Source: Chryseobacterium pennae
GTDB taxonomy: Bacteria; Bacteroidota; Bacteroidia; Flavobacteriales; Weeksellaceae
Length of the DNA: 64,000 nt
Assembly (NCBI RefSeq): GCF_003385515.1
Contig: NZ_QNVT01000001.1
Location: forward strand, 434,001 to 498,000
Direction: 5' to 3'
Within the stretch, counting starts at the first letter, position 1. Every line of letters begins with the position of its first letter. The translations under genes and the position numbers were made by a program. This document shows, one piece after another, positions 18,284 to 27,288 of the stretch. The notes below the pieces were generated by a model that was not told the origin of the DNA, made no database searches, and worked only from the letters and a program-made list of their open reading frames with translations.

Positions 18284-18318
18284 AAAAAATGCAGCCGTAT
18301 GATACAGCTGCATTTTTT
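18284..18318. terminator. Bidirectional intrinsic terminator
   Basis: AAAAAATGCAGC and GCTGCATTTTTT form a perfect 12-bp stem around an 11-base loop. It lies between the converging cupin operon and the RND efflux operon and can end both. Confidence 0.9.
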
Positions 18319-18339
18319 CTATCATTTACCTTCTACCTT

Positions 18340-19755
18340 CTATTCTGTTCCACCGCCCAAGGCGCGGTAAAGGTCTACCTCGGCCTTTAATCTTTCCAGT
18401 GTTACATTAATAGCTTCCAGGTCATTCTGAAGTTTATTATTCTGAGCTGTAATCACTTCAAGATAGGTTGCCATTCCGCTTTTGTACAGTTTTAAAGCAT
18501 CACCAATTCCTTTATCTAAAATGGCTGTTCTCTGTTCCAAGAGCTGCAGTCTTTCCGAGGTTCCCTGATTTTTTGCCATAGCATCAGAAACTTCTCCTAC
18601 AGCCGTCATTACAGACTGTTTAAAGTTGATCGCCGCTTTTTCCTGTTCAATCAATGCCGTCTCATAAGCGGTTTTCAATTGTTTTTTTTGGAAAAGTGGG
18701 GCTGCCAGGTTAGCAGCAACAGCTTTTGTAATAGAACCCGGAATATCAAACCATGAGCTGAAATTATTAGAATTAACTCCAATCTGCGGGCTCAGACTGA
18801 TACTGGGATACATTGCAGCTTTAGCCAATCCTGTTTTTGAATTCAGGCTGATGACGTTGAATTCTGCCATTTTCAGATCGGGTCTTCGGCTCAATAATTG
18901 TGCAGGAAGTCCTTCTGACAGTTTATTTCCAGGAATCATCATTTTCAGATTTCCTGATCTTTCTATCTTATTCGGATATTCACCACAAAGAATGCTCAAC
19001 GCATTTTCCTGAATGGATATATTCTGTTTAGCCAGAGGAATCAAAAGTTCAGCAGTTTTCTTCTGCGCTTCTGACTGCTGCACTGCCAGTGAATTGATCT
19101 GTCCTGCCTTAAACTGTAGATCCATCATTTTAAGGGTACTGTTGCTTAATTCAATATTCTGTTCCGCAATTTTCATCTGCTCATCCAGACTTATCAGGTT
19201 ATAGTACGCCTGAGCTACCTGAACAACGATCCTGCTTTTTATGGCATTCAGATTTTCTTTCTGAGCGAAATACTCGGCAGCGGCAGACTCTTTCTGCATT
19301 TTAGCTTTTCCCCAGATATCAACTTCCCAGGTCAGTCTCAGACTGGCACTGAAATCATCCATATATTTTGTACCTACGAACTGTTCATTAAGGGATCCGT
19401 TCAGGGTATTTTTGGAAGCCCAGCTTCTATTGGCTCCTGCATTGAAATCCAGTGTGGGAAGAAGAGACAGCTTAGCCTGTTTATAAATAAGGTCCAGCTG
19501 TTCAATATTTTTTAATGCAACATTTACTTCATTATTTCTGCTTAAAGCTTTATCTATTAACCCTATCAGTTTAGGGTCTTTAAAGAACGTTTTCCATGGA
19601 AGCACTACTGTATCTCCTGTTACCTGTACGGATTCTTTATAGGTTTCCGGTACCTGAAGATCTGTTCTTGCATAGGGCTTTCCCACAGCGCAGGACACCA
19701 GTACTGATGCCATTGCGCCTGAGATAAGGAAATTCTTTATATTAAATATTCTCAT
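18340..19755 (-). CDS. RND efflux outer-membrane factor (TolC/NodT type)
   Basis: 471 residues. The signal peptide ends at a lipobox (SVLVSC, Cys near residue 22), so the protein is a lipid-anchored outer membrane channel subunit. Two repeated OEP domains follow, with long alpha-helical stretches and the characteristic LSRRPDLKMAEFNV segment in the middle. Such trimers form the exit duct of tripartite pumps. It is the last gene of the operon and overlaps the pump gene by 14 bp. An intrinsic terminator lies 22 bp downstream. Confidence 0.94.
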   Translation of the reverse strand: MRIFNIKNFLISGAMASVLVSCAVGKPYARTDLQVPETYKESVQVTGDTVVLPWKTFFKDPKLIGLIDKALSRNNEVNVALKNIEQLDLIYKQAKLSLLPTLDFNAGANRSWASKNTLNGSLNEQFVGTKYMDDFSASLRLTWEVDIWGKAKMQKESAAAEYFAQKENLNAIKSRIVVQVAQAYYNLISLDEQMKIAEQNIELSNSTLKMMDLQFKAGQINSLAVQQSEAQKKTAELLIPLAKQNISIQENALSILCGEYPNKIERSGNLKMMIPGNKLSEGLPAQLLSRRPDLKMAEFNVISLNSKTGLAKAAMYPSISLSPQIGVNSNNFSSWFDIPGSITKAVAANLAAPLFQKKQLKTAYETALIEQEKAAINFKQSVMTAVGEVSDAMAKNQGTSERLQLLEQRTAILDKGIGDALKLYKSGMATYLEVITAQNNKLQNDLEAINVTLERLKAEVDLYRALGGGTE

Positions 19756-22700
19756 TTGTCAATTGGTTTTGGATTACAGGATGCTTCTTTTTGGATGAAA
19801 ATTTCTCATCCAGATATTGGAAGAACATATACAGTACAGGAATTACAAATACTCCCAGCACCACTCCACTCAGCATTCCTATGGCAGCACTCACACTGAT
19901 GGATTTATTTCCTGAAGCCATTCCTCCAGTAGAGATCATCAGTGGGATCATTCCCACGATAAAGGCCAATGAGGTCATGATGATCGGACGTAATCTCGCT
20001 TTCGCTCCTTCCAATGCGGAATCCAGAATAGAAAGTCCTGATTTTCGCCTTTGGACCGCAAATTCTACGATAAGGATCGCATTCTTCGCCAGCAAACCAA
20101 TAAGCATGATTAATCCTACCTGTACATAGATGTTATTATCCAACCCTATTGCTTTGATCCCCAGAAATGCTCCTACAACTCCTGTTGGGATGGAAAGCAT
20201 TACCGCTAACGGAAGTATGTAGCTTTCGTATTGTGCTGCAAGCAGCAGATATACAAACAGTAAGCACAATCCAAGGATTACCACGGTCTGATTTCCTGCT
20301 GATTTTTCTTCTAAGCTTAATCCTGTCCATTCATAACTGTAGTCAGATGGAAGTTTATTCAGGGTTGGCTCAATTTTATCCATTAAGGCTCCGTTACTGA
20401 TTCCCGGCTTTGGCACTACGTTAATATTCAGTGAATTATAAAGATTATATCGCTGTACGGATTCCGGACCGTATACTTTTTTCAAAGTAATCAGAGTACT
20501 GGCTGGAACCATTTCTCCTTTATTATTTTTCACAAAAATATCATTGAACGCCTGCTCATCCATTCTGAATACTCCATCAGCCTTAATATTCACCCTGTAA
20601 AACTTCCCGAATCTTGAGAAATTCTGAGACTGATCCCCTGAAAAATAAGTCTGTATAGAGTTTAATAAATTGGAAATACTTACTCCTAACTGCTTGGCTT
20701 TATCTTCGTTCACTTCCAGTTCCAGCTGTGGATAATCTGCTCTGAACATGGTATAGGCATAAGCAACTTCAGGAACCTGCATCAATTGCCCGATTATATC
20801 ATCTGCTTTTGCCTTAAGAGCCTGCGGATCTCTAGCCATACGGTCCTGAAGTACAATCTCTGCGTCATTTGTCACTCCATATCCTTCTACCGGAGGCATT
20901 CTGAAGCTCATTACACTTCCTTCTTTGATTACAGACAGCTTTCCGTTTACTATATTCATGATCTCGTCGATATCCTGAACAGCTCCTCTTTCTTTTTTAG
21001 GTTTCAATTTCACAAATCCCATGGCATAGGCTGGTCCGGCACTGTTACTTAATAAGTTAAATCCTGTAATGGAAGTATTCTCCTGAACTGCGTCTACCGT
21101 TTTTAAAATGGTATTGATCTTATTGGAAACTTCTGTGGTTTTTGTTAATCCCGTTCCTGGCGGCATACTCAATGAATAAATGAAGAATCCGTCATCTTCC
21201 ATTGGGACAAAACTTTTGGTAGTACTTGTCATCAACCATGCTGAAAGTCCTATAATTCCTGCTACCAATCCTGCTGCGATCCATTTACGTCCGATTAAAA
21301 ATCTTACTCCTTTTGCATAACGTTCGGTCATATTATTGAAGCCTGCATTAAAAGCAACAGCGAATCTCTGTCCAAATCCTTTTTTCTTTCCACCTTCTTC
21401 TGCATGGTGATTTTTCAAAAATACAGCACATAAAGCGGGCGTTAAAGTAAGTGCGTTTACAGCAGAAATAATAATTGCAATGGCTAATGTATAAGCAAAC
21501 TGTTTATAGAATAACCCTGCAGAACCTGACATAAACCCAATCGGAATAAACACAGCAGACATCACCAATGTAATGGAAATAACAGCTCCTGTAATTTCGC
21601 TCATTGCTTTGTGAGTAGCCTCTCTTCCTGAAAGATCTGTTCCTTCCATATTGCTGTGAACCGCTTCTACCACTACGATAGCGTCATCGACGACAATACC
21701 AATTGCCAGTACAAGAGCAAACAGCGTCAATACGTTAATGGTAAATCCTAATACCAAAAGGAAGAAGAAAGTACCAATAATGGCTACCGGAACCGCAATG
21801 GCCGGGATAATGGTAGATCTGAAATCCTGTAAGAAGACAAATACCACAATGAATACAAGGATAAATGCTTCTATCAGAGTAGATTTCACCTGTCCTGTTG
21901 CTTCATCCAATCTTTCCTTGGTACTCATTACCTTGGTATATTTAATCCCCGGAGGAAAAGATTTTGACAGTTGATCAATCGCTTTATTTACTCCTATTTC
22001 AATTTCATTGGCATTAGATCCTGTTGTCTGCATAATGGCAACGGTAACTGCATTTTTACCATTGGAAAGGTTATCTCCACTGTTATTAATGGAACCAAAT
22101 TCTACACGGGCCACATCTTTAAGCCTGATCACATTGGTTCCGTCATTTTTAACAACGATGTTCTCATATTGTTCAGGCTTGTTCTTTTTCCCTTTATATC
22201 GGATTACATATTCCAATGCAGCATCTGATTCTTCTCCCAATTTACCGGGAGCAGACTCTAAACTGTGATCGGCAATAGCATTCGAAACATCGGATGGTTC
22301 TAATCCATAAGTGGCCATTTTCTGAGGATTCAGCCAAATTCTCATGGAATAGTCTTTAATTCCGAAAATCTGTGCCTGACCTACACCTTTTACCCTTTTT
22401 ATCTGTGGAATAAGGTTGATATTCGCATAATTCTGAAGAAAGGTTTCATCATACTGTTTATTATCTTCGGTATAAATATTGAAAATCAACACCATACTGT
22501 TTTGCTGCTTTGAGGTCGTCAGTCCCATTCTTATCACCTCCTGAGGTAATATAGGAGTAGCCTGCTGTACTCTGTTCTGTACATTTACTGCTGCCTGATC
22601 GGCATTTACTCCCTGTTTGAATATAACCGAGATAGTAAATGTTCCGTCATTACTTGCCGTAGATTTCATATAGCTCATGTCTTCCACCCCATTGATCTGC

Positions 22701-22900
22701 TCTTCCAATGGTGTTACTACGGAACGGATTACCGTTTCACTGTTCCCCCCAGGATATGAACCTGAAACTGTAATGGTAGGTGGGGAAATATCCGGGAACC
22801 TGGTCACTGCCAGCTGATTTAATCCTATAATCCCTAAAATGACAATAATCAGGGATATTACTGTCGCCAGTACCGGACGGTCTATTATCTTTTTTAACAT
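19742..22900 (-). CDS. RND multidrug efflux permease (HAE1/AcrB family)
   Basis: 1052 residues, the usual AcrB length. The first transmembrane helix is at residues 9-28. Porter domains follow, and TM4 carries the proton-relay aspartates in IGIVVDDAIVVVEA (about 405). The second half has the equivalent TM block ending in GLLAKNAILIVEF and RPIIMTSLAFIVGM. Six further helices close each half. It should export hydrophobic drugs or similar compounds using the proton gradient. It sits between the adaptor and outer-membrane genes. The operon promoter carries direct repeats that match the predicted site of the nearby LytTR regulator. Confidence 0.96.
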   Translation of the reverse strand: MLKKIIDRPVLATVISLIIVILGIIGLNQLAVTRFPDISPPTITVSGSYPGGNSETVIRSVVTPLEEQINGVEDMSYMKSTASNDGTFTISVIFKQGVNADQAAVNVQNRVQQATPILPQEVIRMGLTTSKQQNSMVLIFNIYTEDNKQYDETFLQNYANINLIPQIKRVKGVGQAQIFGIKDYSMRIWLNPQKMATYGLEPSDVSNAIADHSLESAPGKLGEESDAALEYVIRYKGKKNKPEQYENIVVKNDGTNVIRLKDVARVEFGSINNSGDNLSNGKNAVTVAIMQTTGSNANEIEIGVNKAIDQLSKSFPPGIKYTKVMSTKERLDEATGQVKSTLIEAFILVFIVVFVFLQDFRSTIIPAIAVPVAIIGTFFFLLVLGFTINVLTLFALVLAIGIVVDDAIVVVEAVHSNMEGTDLSGREATHKAMSEITGAVISITLVMSAVFIPIGFMSGSAGLFYKQFAYTLAIAIIISAVNALTLTPALCAVFLKNHHAEEGGKKKGFGQRFAVAFNAGFNNMTERYAKGVRFLIGRKWIAAGLVAGIIGLSAWLMTSTTKSFVPMEDDGFFIYSLSMPPGTGLTKTTEVSNKINTILKTVDAVQENTSITGFNLLSNSAGPAYAMGFVKLKPKKERGAVQDIDEIMNIVNGKLSVIKEGSVMSFRMPPVEGYGVTNDAEIVLQDRMARDPQALKAKADDIIGQLMQVPEVAYAYTMFRADYPQLELEVNEDKAKQLGVSISNLLNSIQTYFSGDQSQNFSRFGKFYRVNIKADGVFRMDEQAFNDIFVKNNKGEMVPASTLITLKKVYGPESVQRYNLYNSLNINVVPKPGISNGALMDKIEPTLNKLPSDYSYEWTGLSLEEKSAGNQTVVILGLCLLFVYLLLAAQYESYILPLAVMLSIPTGVVGAFLGIKAIGLDNNIYVQVGLIMLIGLLAKNAILIVEFAVQRRKSGLSILDSALEGAKARLRPIIMTSLAFIVGMIPLMISTGGMASGNKSISVSAAIGMLSGVVLGVFVIPVLYMFFQYLDEKFSSKKKHPVIQNQLTNENI

Positions 22901-22929
22901 TTTCGAAATTTCTAAGAATGATTATAAAA

Positions 22930-24048
22930 TTATTTTGAAGAAGCTACTTTAGCCACAACCAGAGCTCCATCTGTAAGAGCATCTATCCTGTTGATGGCGA
23001 TTTTATCTCCCGCATTCACTCCATTCTTCACGAAGTAATCCTCTGATGTGCTTCCGGACACTTTAATCTGAGTCATTTTCACTTTATCTTTTCCTTCAAG
23101 TTTATAGACAAAGAATTTATCCTGAATATCTTTTACAGATGTTTTCGGAAGTTTAACAACTCCGTCCAGTGCATTGTGGATCATCACTCTTCCCGTTCCC
23201 CCAGATCTTAACAATTTATCAGGATTCTGAAAAACAGCCTTCATTTGGATGCTTCCCGTATTTCTGTCGAAGTTTCCGCTTGCATTTTCTAATCTTCCTT
23301 TGAAGCCATAGGTGGAACCGTCTGCTAAAATAAGCTCTACATTCTCTGCATTTCCTCCTGAAACAGCCGCTCTGCTATGCGCTATAAAGTCTGCTTCATT
23401 CATTGAGAAGTAAACATTTACGCTGCTGATGTTTGAGAGAGTCGTTAATGGTGATGCATCAGACGGGCTGATAAGATTTCCTACCCTGTTTGGAATTCTG
23501 CCTATATATCCGCTCACCGGTGCTTTGATATAGGTAAAATTAGCATTGATCTTTGAAGAACCTAATGAAGACTGAGCTTGTGCAACCTGCGCTGCTGCGG
23601 CTTTTAAATTTGCCTGCGCTGTTTTCAGCTGCATATCGGAAACTACTTTTCCTTCTACAAGAGGTCTTAATTTTTCAACTTCCAGTTTCGCTGTTTCCTG
23701 TGCTGCCAATGCAGACTTCAATGCAGCTTCATTGGTATTCACCTGTTCATTGTATACAGACGGATTAATCCTAAACAAGGTCTGCCCTTTGCTTACATAT
23801 TGTCCTTCTTTGATGTATACTGCTTCCAGATATCCTGTTACCTGAGCTTTTATCTCTACATTATCCTGTCCTTCTATGCTTCCCGGGTATCCTGTTGAAA
23901 CATCTTCATTCCCGGATTTCACCTGAATGAAGTCTGTAGGAAGAGCCTGCACCTGCTGAGCATTTTCCTGACTATTTCCTGAACCGCAGGAATACAGTAT
24001 TGCTGCAGCCGTAAGTGAGAGTGCCAGATATCCTTTTCTGTAGTTCAT
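22930..24048 (-). CDS. RND efflux periplasmic adaptor (membrane fusion protein)
   Basis: 372 residues. A lipoprotein signal (AAAILYSC, Cys near 21) is followed by a lipoyl/barrel-sandwich hybrid (VEIKAQVTGYLEAVYIKEGQYVSKGQTLFRI), an alpha-helical hairpin rich in Ala/Gln (about 105-165), and beta-barrel and membrane-proximal domains. It bridges pump and outer-membrane channel. It is first in the operon, with 29 bp to the pump gene. The region upstream (24049-24353) is shared with a divergent barrel gene and holds repeated operator-like sites. Confidence 0.95.
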   Translation of the reverse strand: MNYRKGYLALSLTAAAILYSCGSGNSQENAQQVQALPTDFIQVKSGNEDVSTGYPGSIEGQDNVEIKAQVTGYLEAVYIKEGQYVSKGQTLFRINPSVYNEQVNTNEAALKSALAAQETAKLEVEKLRPLVEGKVVSDMQLKTAQANLKAAAAQVAQAQSSLGSSKINANFTYIKAPVSGYIGRIPNRVGNLISPSDASPLTTLSNISSVNVYFSMNEADFIAHSRAAVSGGNAENVELILADGSTYGFKGRLENASGNFDRNTGSIQMKAVFQNPDKLLRSGGTGRVMIHNALDGVVKLPKTSVKDIQDKFFVYKLEGKDKVKMTQIKVSGSTSEDYFVKNGVNAGDKIAINRIDALTDGALVVAKVASSK

Positions 24049-24114
24049 AACATTTGTTTTTAAATTTTACAGCAGCAAAATAAGTTCATATAATAAGGAG
24101 ATTCATCTAAAAAT

Positions 24115-24148
24115 CAGGTGAAACGTAATTAATCGCAGGTGAAACGTA
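24115..24148 (-). promoter_or_regulatory. Paired LytTR-type half-sites upstream of the RND operon
   Basis: Read on the minus strand, TACGTTTCACCTG occurs twice (24148-24136 and 24127-24115), identical over 13 bases and exactly 21 bp apart. LytTR regulators such as AgrA bind 9-bp direct repeats separated by 12 bp, which is the same 21-bp phase. The half-site resembles the LytTR consensus (TA/CGTT core). The sites lie 67-100 bp upstream of the adaptor start. The gene for a LytTR regulator lies 1 kb away. Confidence 0.7.
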
Positions 24149-24209
24149 TGATACCAAAAATGAAAGGAAAAGCGATTATTTCCAGTATCAGGATCGATAA
24201 AAAAGGGCT

Positions 24210-24264
24210 TTTTCGTTTTAATATTTCAAAAATACGGTTGGGGTTTCAATTTATACGTTTCACT
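24210..24264 (+). promoter_or_regulatory. Three 21-bp-phased half-sites upstream of the barrel gene
   Basis: On the plus strand the CG of TTCGTTTT (24214), TACGGTTG (24235) and TACGTTTCAC (24256) are spaced exactly 21 and 21 bp. The last copy shares 10 of 10 bases with the half-sites in the divergent RND promoter. The array points at the PorT-like gene starting at 24354. Together with the minus-strand pair it suggests that one LytTR regulator controls both directions. Confidence 0.6.
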
Positions 24265-24353
24265 TTTAAAATTCCATACTCAGGGTATTTCCCAGCCTAA
24301 TTTCGCAGTATTAAAACATCAAAAAATAAGTCAGTAATTTAAATTTTTATCAA

Positions 24354-24944
24354 ATGAAAAAGTTTTTAGCAATCACGGCGCTTGTGTTAGGATTAGGAGT
24401 ACAGGCTCAAACCACAGAACCGAAAAAAGAATCAGGGATAGAACTGATTCCGAAGGCAGGAATTAACATTGCCAGCCAATCTATTAAAAATGTAAATGGT
24501 GAAAAGTCAAAAACGTCCTTCCAGGCTGGTTTGGGAGTAAATATCCAGACAGGGATAAAGAACTTTTCTATACAACCTGAGGTTAACTTTATCAGCAAGG
24601 GAACCAAGTTTAAAAACAATTATGGAAGTGAGACCTACAATTTCAACTATATAGAAGTCCCGGTATTGGCAAAATACAGCTTCGGCCCGGTATATGTGAA
24701 TGCAGGTCCTTCCATTGGGTTTTTAATGGGGAAAAACGATAAAGTGAAAGCAGTATATGGTAAAACCCGATCAGTAGATTTCGGATTGCAGATGGGAGCA
24801 GGTTTAGCAATTCCTGCGGGCCCGGGGAAAGTCATTGTAGACGGCAGATATAACTTAGGATTAAGCAATATCTCTGATGAGAAAGGAGTAGATGTGAAAA
24901 ACAGAGGTTTTGCAATCTCTTTGGGATATGCTATTCCTTTATAA
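24354..24944 (+). CDS. PorT-like outer-membrane beta-barrel protein
   Basis: 196 residues. The signal peptide (1-18) ends at VQAQ, followed by alternating beta strands with the family pattern IELIPKAGINIAS, FQAGLGVNIQTGIKNFSIQPEVNFISKG and GRYNLGLSNI, ending in an aromatic/hydrophobic strand (FAISLGYAIPL). It is a small 8-strand-like outer-membrane barrel of unknown cargo. It is divergent from the RND operon and shares an operator-rich intergenic region with it. The LytTR kinase/regulator operon follows on the opposite strand. A second barrel/LytTR pair exists at 40.9-43.4 kb. Confidence 0.88.
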   Translation: MKKFLAITALVLGLGVQAQTTEPKKESGIELIPKAGINIASQSIKNVNGEKSKTSFQAGLGVNIQTGIKNFSIQPEVNFISKGTKFKNNYGSETYNFNYIEVPVLAKYSFGPVYVNAGPSIGFLMGKNDKVKAVYGKTRSVDFGLQMGAGLAIPAGPGKVIVDGRYNLGLSNISDEKGVDVKNRGFAISLGYAIPL

Positions 24945-24975
24945 CGTTTAAATCATAGCTTTTTCTTCATATGAT

Positions 24976-25006
24976 CCCTTCATGAGCAATTCGTGAGGGG
25001 GTTTTG
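24976..25006 (+). terminator. Intrinsic terminator of the barrel gene
   Basis: CCCTTCATGA and TCGTGAGGGG form a ten-pair stem (with G-T pairs) around GCAAT, followed by a T-rich tail at 25001. Confidence 0.75.
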
Positions 25007-25019
25007 TTATTATGGGGAT

Positions 25020-25174
25020 GGAAGCTGGAAGAGGGAGGCTGGAAGTTACTATAGTGCATACAACTTCTGACAGGGATAAAAGGATTTTAAAGCCTTTCTA
25101 AAAAAACAGTAATTAAAATGATCTTCATTTGTCTTATGTTTGCAATAACTTTCCCCTTCCAGCCCCCGGCTTCC
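25020..25174. repeat. Dispersed inverted-repeat element, copy A
   Basis: Left end GGAAGCTGGAAGAGGGAGGC TGGAAGTTA; right end TAACTTTCCCCTTCCAGCCC CCGGCTTCC is its near reverse complement. The interior is 95-100 bp of AT-rich sequence. Further copies are at 44459, 58286 and 59478. It lies between two converging genes and stops 6 bp before the regulator's stop codon. Confidence 0.75.
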
Positions 25175-25179
25175 TTACT

Positions 25180-25944
25180 CTAATAATCCATCCAGGATTT
25201 GAAAACAGAGGCTTTTTCACGGCTTACAATCACTTCCATTTCAGGCTGCTTTCTCAGTTCCAGTTTCAGTTTTCCATTAAAATGATTAAAAATCTGCTTG
25301 ACGGAATCGATGTGAATAATGAACTGTCTGTTCGCGCGGAAGAAAAACTTTGGATCCAATTGCTTTTCGAGTTCTTCGAGGGTCTGTGGGATATTTTCCA
25401 CAACACCGGTATTCAGCATTGCTTTACTGATTCCCAATTCTGTATAGAAGTAGAGAATGTCTTCTGCCAAAACCGTTTTATATCCATCACGGTGAACAAT
25501 AAGGAACCGTTTTCTATAATCTTTAGGCTGGAGATAATTAAGGAGCCCTTCTATCGCTGACCCCACTACAGGCACTGCTTCCATAAAGGTTTCATACCGC
25601 TTCAATGCAGCATCCAGCTCTTCTTCTTCTATCGGTTTTAAAAGGTAGTCTATGCTGTTATATTTAAAGGCCTGTACGGCATATTCATCGTAAGCAGTGG
25701 TAAAGATTACGGCACTTTTAATTTCATGCTTATTAAAAATTTCAAAGCTTAGGCCATCGGCCAGGCGGATATCCATCATAATGATATCCGGAACGACATT
25801 GTTTTCCAGCCAATTGACTGTAGAGGTTATTGAATCTTCTACAGACAGGATCTCAATGTGCGGTCTTAACTTTAGCAACAGCCTTTTTAAGCGGTCTGCA
25901 TTGGGTCTTTCATCCTCAACTATTAAAATTTTATTAATCTTCAT
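25180..25944 (-). CDS. LytTR-family response regulator
   Basis: 254 residues. A receiver domain (1-120) has the acidic pair in VEDERPNADR, the phospho-acceptor Asp in DIIMMDIRL (about residue 57) and Lys in DYLLKPIEEEEL. A LytTR DNA-binding domain follows (about 150-254), with ILYFYTELGISKAML, FFRANRQFIIHIDSVKQI and KLKLELRKQPEMEVIVSR. It overlaps the kinase gene by 4 bp. Likely targets are the divergent RND/barrel promoters and its own operon, where repeats of one motif occur with 21-bp phasing. Confidence 0.95.
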   Translation of the reverse strand: MKINKILIVEDERPNADRLKRLLLKLRPHIEILSVEDSITSTVNWLENNVVPDIIMMDIRLADGLSFEIFNKHEIKSAVIFTTAYDEYAVQAFKYNSIDYLLKPIEEEELDAALKRYETFMEAVPVVGSAIEGLLNYLQPKDYRKRFLIVHRDGYKTVLAEDILYFYTELGISKAMLNTGVVENIPQTLEELEKQLDPKFFFRANRQFIIHIDSVKQIFNHFNGKLKLELRKQPEMEVIVSREKASVFKSWMDY

Positions 25945-27059
25945 ATCAATGGAAGTTTTACAATAAATTTATCTTCTGTTTGTTCTATAATTGGTTTTGT
26001 GTAGCCCAGGATCTCATATCTTGCAATAATATTGGTAAGCCCTACTCCTGAAGAATCCGGTTTATTGAGCAATGGTAAAAAATTATTTGCCACTACCAAT
26101 TCTTTTTCGGGGTTTGTATAGACATGAATTTTTAATGGGTTTGCCTTTGAGGTCTGGTTATGCTTGATGGCATTTTCAACCAATAGCTGCAGGGATAACG
26201 GAAGGGTATACATGGATCTGTATTCTTCCTGAATATCAATTTTAAATATTACTCCTTCCCCGATCCTTTTTTCAATCAGGAAAATATAAGAGTCTAAAAA
26301 CTTCAACTCTTCTTCTACGGCAATGATATCTTTCTTGGAATTCACCAGCAAATACCGATATACCCGCGCAAATTTTTCCGAATATTCATACCCTAGCTGC
26401 TGGTCTTCCAGAATAAGCTCAGAAAGTACACTAAGATTATTAAAGATAAAATGTGGATCTATCTGTAGTTTAAGGGCCTGAAGTTCAGCTACCATCGCAG
26501 CCTGTTTATGTTTGGAAGCTCTAAGCTTGTGCTGGGCAGCTTCTACAGCCGTTCTTTTCCAGTTTTGAAGTAAATAATCTACTGTATTAAAACCGCTTAT
26601 AATAAGCGAAATCACAATATTAGTGGCTACCCACTGTCCTAAAAGAGTATATTCCTTTCTGGAATCCATTTCAGGCAGATTATCTGAAGTACAATCTACA
26701 ATGGCATTAATAATCATCACAATCAGTACGCTTCCTAAAACCTGAAGAAGCCCCTGTATCAATAATCTCTTGACTGTTCTGTCCTTCCACGGAAGCAGTT
26801 TATTAAGAGTCAGATCAATAAATATACTGACCTCCGAAATAATGATGGAAAAGAAAAAAATCCAAAGAGCGTCCTCAATAATCATTTTTAACGGGGTCTC
26901 CAGATATCCCCGCCAAACCGGATCAAAAGGGTCAATAAGATACGAAAAGCCACAGAAAGCAACTACAGCTACTGCCCAAATCACAAATCTCCTTTTCATG
27001 GTGGAAAGGATCTTTTTACTCCGTACTAAATTTTTTCTGATACTAGAAATCCTGTTCAT
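25941..27059 (-). CDS. LytS/YehU-type sensor histidine kinase
   Basis: 372 residues from ATG 27059. The frame extends to 27227, but those 56 codons are atypical (Tyr/His/Lys-rich) and contain operator-like sites. Four hydrophobic helices (about 22-160) are followed by a coiled coil (KRTAVEAAQHKLRASKHKQAA) and a His_kinase domain with the phospho-histidine motif DPHFIFNNLSVLSE. The ATP-binding N-box is ENAIKHN and the G-box is SGVGLTNIIARYEIL. It pairs with the LytTR regulator that it overlaps by 4 bp. No extracellular sensor domain is seen, so the signal may be membrane-derived. Confidence 0.92.
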   Translation of the reverse strand: MNRISSIRKNLVRSKKILSTMKRRFVIWAVAVVAFCGFSYLIDPFDPVWRGYLETPLKMIIEDALWIFFFSIIISEVSIFIDLTLNKLLPWKDRTVKRLLIQGLLQVLGSVLIVMIINAIVDCTSDNLPEMDSRKEYTLLGQWVATNIVISLIISGFNTVDYLLQNWKRTAVEAAQHKLRASKHKQAAMVAELQALKLQIDPHFIFNNLSVLSELILEDQQLGYEYSEKFARVYRYLLVNSKKDIIAVEEELKFLDSYIFLIEKRIGEGVIFKIDIQEEYRSMYTLPLSLQLLVENAIKHNQTSKANPLKIHVYTNPEKELVVANNFLPLLNKPDSSGVGLTNIIARYEILGYTKPIIEQTEDKFIVKLPLI

Positions 27060-27137
27060 ATCCGGGATTTTGTGAATGTAAATATAGAAATAGATTTCAG
27101 AAGAGTCTCCTCTGTTTTTAACGAGACCGCCAAAACT

Positions 27138-27208
27138 GTACCTGAAACGTAAAATAGACCCGTTCAAATGATGATAACGTTTCATCACCTGAAAAATACA
27201 TTTCACCA
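27138..27208. promoter_or_regulatory. LytTR-type half-sites upstream of the kinase operon
   Basis: Plus-strand half-sites AACGTTTCATC (27176-27186) and TACATTTCACC (27197-27207) match at 8 of 11 bases and are 21 bp apart. A third site, TTACGTTTCAGGT, lies on the minus strand at 27152-27140. The same motif occurs at the RND/barrel promoters, so autoregulation of the kinase-regulator operon is likely. Confidence 0.55.
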
Positions 27209-27288
27209 TCATTTTATGCAACATCACCCTATTTTTAATAAAAGACTACCAACCTCCACCCTAGTTTTGCAATATCAAAATCGGTACA

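Noticed and set aside
24354..24944. Calling this barrel protein OmpA
   Set aside because: No OmpA C-terminal peptidoglycan-binding domain is present; only a small PorT-like barrel is supported.
27060..27227. Longer N-terminus of the first histidine kinase
   Set aside because: The extra 56 codons are Tyr/His/Lys-rich, start from clustered weak starts and overlap the operator-like repeats; the ATG at 27059 directly precedes the membrane region.
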